Shown in pieces: positions 60,096 to 64,000 of a stretch of DNA of 64,000 nucleotides (position 1 is its first letter; each line of letters opens with the position of its first letter). Position numbers and translations under genes: made by a program. Source of the DNA: Pseudomonas sp. CCC3.1. GTDB taxonomy: Bacteria; Pseudomonadota; Gammaproteobacteria; Pseudomonadales; Pseudomonadaceae. The notes under the pieces are model-generated. The model worked only from the letters and a program-made list of their open reading frames with translations, did not search any database and was not told where the DNA came from. The stretch is from the NCBI RefSeq assembly GCF_034347405.1, contig NZ_CP133778.1:2294001-2358000 (forward strand). Direction: 5' to 3'.

Positions 60096-62028
60096 CAGCG
60101 AACGACACCACGACTGGATAGCGTCGCTACAACTACCGAGAGCGTGATAAAGCCTGTCTGTGCGGAATTAAGAACTAGAACCGTGTCACCATAAAAAGGT
60201 GCACCACCAAGCTCCACACCATCCGGAGTACTGACACCGATATCAGGATTAAAGTCTACAACTCCATATGTCGGCCGGTACTGAGGCATAAATAACGTAG
60301 CATTGGGTGAGAACGCATGTTTTGCGATATCAGGGATCGATGAATGCTGATAGTGGAAGAGATGGGGTTCAGTTTCATCCCGAGTCCGCATGTAATCTGG
60401 GTCTCTCGCTTGACCACTACTTCCCCGCGTATTCATGACACTATCGCCCATTAGATTGTCTAGAAGATCAGGCTTGATATTGATAGTAAGCGCAGATGTT
60501 TCAAACTTTTGCACTATTGCGTCGAGCGTAATACCGGCTGATTGTGGTCCAACTATTGATGCCATAAGTTTGAGGGCGGACTCCTTGGAACGCTCCTTTC
60601 TCTCGCGGATCTTGGGCGCGATATAGGTCGTGTAATGCTCTTTGATGAATGTCCTAGCATCTTCGCTGCCCACCAGGCCGTACCATCCTCCCCGTGCAAC
60701 AAACACACGCCATTGCGCCCCGCTTGAGCGATCACCACGTGCAATCGCTCGCCTGTCGTGCGGGTGCGGATCTCAAGCCCCGGCAGATAACGCACTTCAC
60801 TGATGTGCTCGCCACCACGGGTTTTGGCGCGACGCACTTTGCGCGCACGCTGCCCGCCGCCGTCATAGACGTAGGTTTCACTGTCGTCGTCCCGACCATC
60901 CGGCGCGTCGCGCTGCACTTGGGTGACTAGCTGCAACTGATTGCGACTGTCCCACTGCATAAGTTGACCCGGTACCAAGGCTTGTTGATTGCCGTTGGTA
61001 TCAAAGGCGTTGGCAAAATCTATTGGTGAATCGTCCTTGAACAGGCTGCGATTGCTGCGTGTGTCGACGACCATTTCGCGGGTGTAAGCATTGCCAGCCC
61101 CTGCATCGTGCTTGAGTTGAGTCAGGTTGCCGCCGCTGTCGTAGCTATAGGTCTGGCTGTAATTGCGCCAACAGCTCTCATCTATCGCGCCAAAGATCTC
61201 CAGCCTTGGCAGGCTCGGGCCGATGGTCTGACTGGCGTTTTCACGACCGGTAGCGCGGGTTAATTGATAGAGCGTGTCATAGGCATACGTACTGACGGCC
61301 TGAATACGCTGCCCAGCAAACCATTGCACCGGCTGGGCCAGGTCTTCAATGTGCACGATATTGCCTACCGGGTCGTACTGGTAGTTCAAGTCTTGCAGTG
61401 TTTTGCCCGTCGAGGTTTTGGCCTTCAGGTTTGATAGCAGGCCGCCCTGCGGGGAGTAATACGCCGTGGTAGTGACGTCGTTACCTGCCTGCTCAATTTC
61501 TACGTGGCCAAAAGCGTTGTAGGTCGTGCTTTTGAGTAGCGCGACGCCGTCAAGCCAGGACGCAAAGGGCTGGCCCGCAATATCAAACTCAAAACGCTGC
61601 ACATGTTCAAGCGCATCGATTTGCTCGATGACCGCGCCCAGCGCATCGTGCCGCCAGTGGGTGGTGTACGGGTTGCCTTCCAGATCTTTTTCAGACTCAG
61701 GCCAGTGAGGTGGCGTCAGCACTGCGCAGAATTGACGTGCCTCGCTCAGCGGCTGTCCGGTGAGTGCAAATGCCTCATGCCACAGACTGCTCGCCTGATC
61801 ATCGTGTCGAAGCAGTTGCCCGCAGCGGTTATGACGGGCGTCTTGGGCGCTCAATCGCCCGAACGCGTTATAGCGCTCAAGCGTAATGTTTGCCTGAGCT
61901 GTCTCCTGCGCTGAATTTCTGTTCCATGCCACCGTGCGCACAGTCAGGCCACGAGGGTCGCTCGAGTCGGGGTATTTTGATACACAGACATACTCATCGC
62001 CGCCTGAGAATGTGCGACTGATGTTCAA
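60092..62028 (-). pseudogene. TccC/Rhs-family Tc-toxin C gene, disrupted
   Basis: The N-terminal part (62028 down to about 60700) is a TccC-type Rhs protein: SDPRGLTVRTVAWNR at the start, then YD-repeats such as YDPVGNIVHIED, YAYDTLYQLTRATGRE and YVYDGGGQRARKVRR. The conserved core should continue after HVVIAQAGRNGV through about 120 residues to the self-cleavage site, but here it jumps to DGTAWWAAK and then shifts frame. The C-terminal variable domain (60706-60092) continues in another frame: SEDARTFIKEHYTTYIAPK, later RPTYGVVDFNP and GGAPFYGDTVLVLNS, vaguely like ADP-ribosyltransferase-type toxin domains. A deletion plus frameshift has broken the gene. The TTG used as start at 62028 is uncertain. 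Confidence 0.75.
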
Positions 62029-62253
62029 TCAGGACACGTTAGCGCATTTTAAATAGTTTGAGCACCTGTAAGAAATGACAGGTCACAAGAGTAGGAAAGT
62101 TCAGTAGCGTAGGGGTTCGACGTCCAACATGACCAGGGTGCTCAAATGGCTACAAATCCTCTTCTAATGACGCTTGTGCCCAATGCCAAGTTACCCAAAG
62201 CTGGCCAAGTCACGCAAAAAAACTAAAGCCCTGCATCGCCGGAGCATTTGATC

Positions 62254-64000
62254 ATGGCCGAAGACTCGCTGAGTGTTTCTACCCCGTCACTGCCAAAAGG
62301 GGGCGGTGCCATTCAAAGTATCGGCAAAGGTTGGGGGGCGGTAGGCAGTTCAGGGGCTGCCAATTGTGGGCTGCCTTTGCCTTTGTCGGCAGGGCGTGGC
62401 TATGGGCCTTCTTTGAGTTTGGGTTACAGCAGTGCGGCCGGGAACGGGCTGTTCGGTCTGGGCTGGGCACTCAACCTGGGCTACGTTGCCCGGCGCACCA
62501 GCAAGGGTGTACCCACCTACACCGACGAGGATGTGATTGTCGGCCCTAGCGGCGATGTGTGGCTGGCAGAGCGATATGCACACGGCGAGCCTGTCGTTGA
62601 GCGCATCACCCGCCAGAGCATTGCTTACGATGTGACTCGCCACTATGCCCGTGCCGAGGGGGCTTTTGATCGCATTGAGCATTGGCGGCCGGCCCCGGTC
62701 AAACTGACAGACCCGCTAGACCCGGGTTTTTGGCTGGTGTATAGCGCCGATGGCAGCCAGTCTGTTTTTGGCTTGCGACCCGGCTCTCGCAGTACGGATC
62801 CGGAAAACCCGCTTCGGGTCGGCGAATGGTTGCTGGACGAAACCATGAACGCCCATGGTGAACATGTGCTCTACGAGTACAAGTCTGAAGACGAGGAGGG
62901 GCTGGCCCCGGATCATCCTCGTAACTTCATCGCTCAGTGCTATCTGAACCGTGTTCGTTATGGCAATTTCGAGGCCCATGACGCGTTGTATTTGTGGGAT
63001 GAACAAACACTCAACGCTGCTCAATGGCATTTCGACCTGGTATTGGACTATGGTGAACGCACAGTCGAGTTGACTGAAAAGCCCACCTATGAAGAAGAGA
63101 CCGTGTGGCCGGTGCGCAGCGATCCGCACTCAAGCTTTGCCTACGGGTTTGAACTGGGCAACTTGCGCCTGTGTCGCCAAGTATTGATGTTTCATCACTT
63201 CCCCGGTGAGTGGGATGAGTCGCCTCGGCTGGTGCAACGCCTGCTGATGAACTATGAAACTAGCCCGCTGAGTTACAACTGTCTGGTGGCAGCCCATTTC
63301 ATTGCCTATGCCGATGATGGAACAGCCGAGTTTCGTCCACCCGTGGAGTTCACCTACTCGTCGTTTCAACTGCAAGATCAGCACTTTACTGAGTTTGAGT
63401 CGATGCCCGGGCTCAATGATGGCCAGCAGTATCAACTGCTGGATCTTTATGGCGAAGGCATGCCCGGTGTGTTGTCTCGACGTGATGACAGTTGGCTGTA
63501 TCGCGAACCGATGCGTGCCGAATCCGGGGGTGCCGATCAAGTCGAGTATGGCCCTTGGCAGCAGTTGCCCAAGCATCCGGTGGCTGATTCCGCAAAGCCG
63601 GTGCAGCAGTCATTGACCGACCTGACAGGCGACGGAAAACTGGACTGGATCGTGGCCCAACCAGGGTTAAGTGGTTTTTTTACGCTTAACCCGGATCGCA
63701 CCTGGTCACGCTTTGCAACGTTCGCGGCGTTCCCTCAAGAGTTCTTCCACCCGCAAGGGCAAATGGCCGATTTGATCGGTGCCGGGTTGTCAGATCTGGC
63801 ACTGATAGGTACACGCAGCGTGCGCCTGTATGCCAATCGCCGCGAAGCAGGTTTTAGCGCTGCACTGGACGTGGTCCACCCATTGCCAGACGACAATCTG
63901 CCATTGCTCAGCGACAGCCGGACCGAAGTGGTCGCGTTCAGCGACCTGCTGGGCACCGGCCAACAACATTTGGTGCGTATTCGCCACAATGAAGTGCGCT
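62254..64000 (+). CDS. TcB/SpvB-type insecticidal toxin-complex protein (N-terminal part, runs off the window)
   Basis: 582 codons without a stop to the window end. It starts MAEDSLSVSTPSLPKGGGAI, with GGAG nine bases upstream. The N-terminal SpvB domain is clear: IGKGWGAVGSSGAANCGLPLPL, GYGPSLSLGYSSAAGNGLFGLGWAL and the YTDEDVIVGPSGD stretch. FG-GAP-like repeats follow (LTDLTGDGKLDWIVAQPGLSG, DLIGAGLSDLALIGTRSVRLY, FSDLLGTGQQHLVRIRHN). TcB proteins join TcC to make the hollow cocoon of Tc toxins. Divergent from the broken TccC-like gene; 225 bases separate them. Confidence 0.9.
   Translation, partial: MAEDSLSVSTPSLPKGGGAIQSIGKGWGAVGSSGAANCGLPLPLSAGRGYGPSLSLGYSSAAGNGLFGLGWALNLGYVARRTSKGVPTYTDEDVIVGPSGDVWLAERYAHGEPVVERITRQSIAYDVTRHYARAEGAFDRIEHWRPAPVKLTDPLDPGFWLVYSADGSQSVFGLRPGSRSTDPENPLRVGEWLLDETMNAHGEHVLYEYKSEDEEGLAPDHPRNFIAQCYLNRVRYGNFEAHDALYLWDEQTLNAAQWHFDLVLDYGERTVELTEKPTYEEETVWPVRSDPHSSFAYGFELGNLRLCRQVLMFHHFPGEWDESPRLVQRLLMNYETSPLSYNCLVAAHFIAYADDGTAEFRPPVEFTYSSFQLQDQHFTEFESMPGLNDGQQYQLLDLYGEGMPGVLSRRDDSWLYREPMRAESGGADQVEYGPWQQLPKHPVADSAKPVQQSLTDLTGDGKLDWIVAQPGLSGFFTLNPDRTWSRFATFAAFPQEFFHPQGQMADLIGAGLSDLALIGTRSVRLYANRREAGFSAALDVVHPLPDDNLPLLSDSRTEVVAFSDLLGTGQQHLVRIRHNEVR

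Overview
The window is about 60% GC, with dense operons and many copies of the short inverted-repeat (REP-type) element that starts taggagcgagcttgc. The gacA-uvrC-pgsA-tRNA-Gly order is typical of Pseudomonas. The lipase, the periplasmic broad-specificity racemase and the REP type point to the P. fragi / P. taetrolens / P. lundensis side of the P. fluorescens lineage; that placement is inference from remembered sequences.

Left third (1-25078, all on the minus strand): an unusual duplicated uptake/processing/export locus. Copy 1 reads tonB-exbB-exbD, TonB-dependent receptor, solute-binding protein, permease, permease (cut by the window edge). Copy 2 reads receptor, solute-binding protein, two permeases and a double ATPase of the Yej/Npp oligopeptide (microcin C) type. 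Between them lie a TldD/TldE protease pair and an ABC exporter; a paralogous exporter precedes copy 2. Both copies have a sigma-54-like promoter (TTGGCACASCGGTTGCT), a palindrome ATTGTCSGACAAT 156-157 bp upstream, and an untranslated leader of about 214 nt. Both receptors share a leader hairpin with compensating base changes and an 11-codon mini-ORF just ahead of the receptor start. A 35-codon cysteine-rich ORF with a good ribosome binding site precedes exporter 1. This is the best candidate for an undescribed system.

Middle (25.3-48.6 kb): a two-component pair, a MATE pump, an SDR and a class III aminotransferase with decayed neighbours (LysR and SDR remnants). An organosulfur-scavenging region follows: two divergent SfnB/DszC-like flavoproteins, a stand-alone acyl-CoA-dehydrogenase C-terminal domain, an LLM monooxygenase, and an FAD/NAD(P)-binding protein. 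Then comes a third TonB receptor with an LLM monooxygenase, an aldo/keto reductase and a divergent LacI regulator with its likely operator, then msuED. The sfnB genes and msuE have sigma-54-like promoters preceded by CTGTTG-N6-CAACAG inverted repeats, as expected for an SfnR-type activator (encoded elsewhere). A polyamine-type binding protein and a periplasmic racemase follow.

Right part (48.8-59.5 kb): acyl-CoA dehydrogenase and a 3-hydroxyisobutyryl-CoA hydrolase-like gene, 3-hydroxybutyrate dehydrogenase, PpiC, lipase, a DAHP synthase with an attenuation leader rich in Phe/Tyr/Trp, a divergent phage-like repressor pair, then gacA-uvrC-pgsA-tRNA-Gly.

Beyond tRNA-Gly (59.5-64 kb): an accessory island edge with a broken P4-type integrase, a broken TccC/Rhs-type gene whose C-terminal effector domain lies in another frame, and, divergently, a TcB/SpvB-type toxin gene running off the window.
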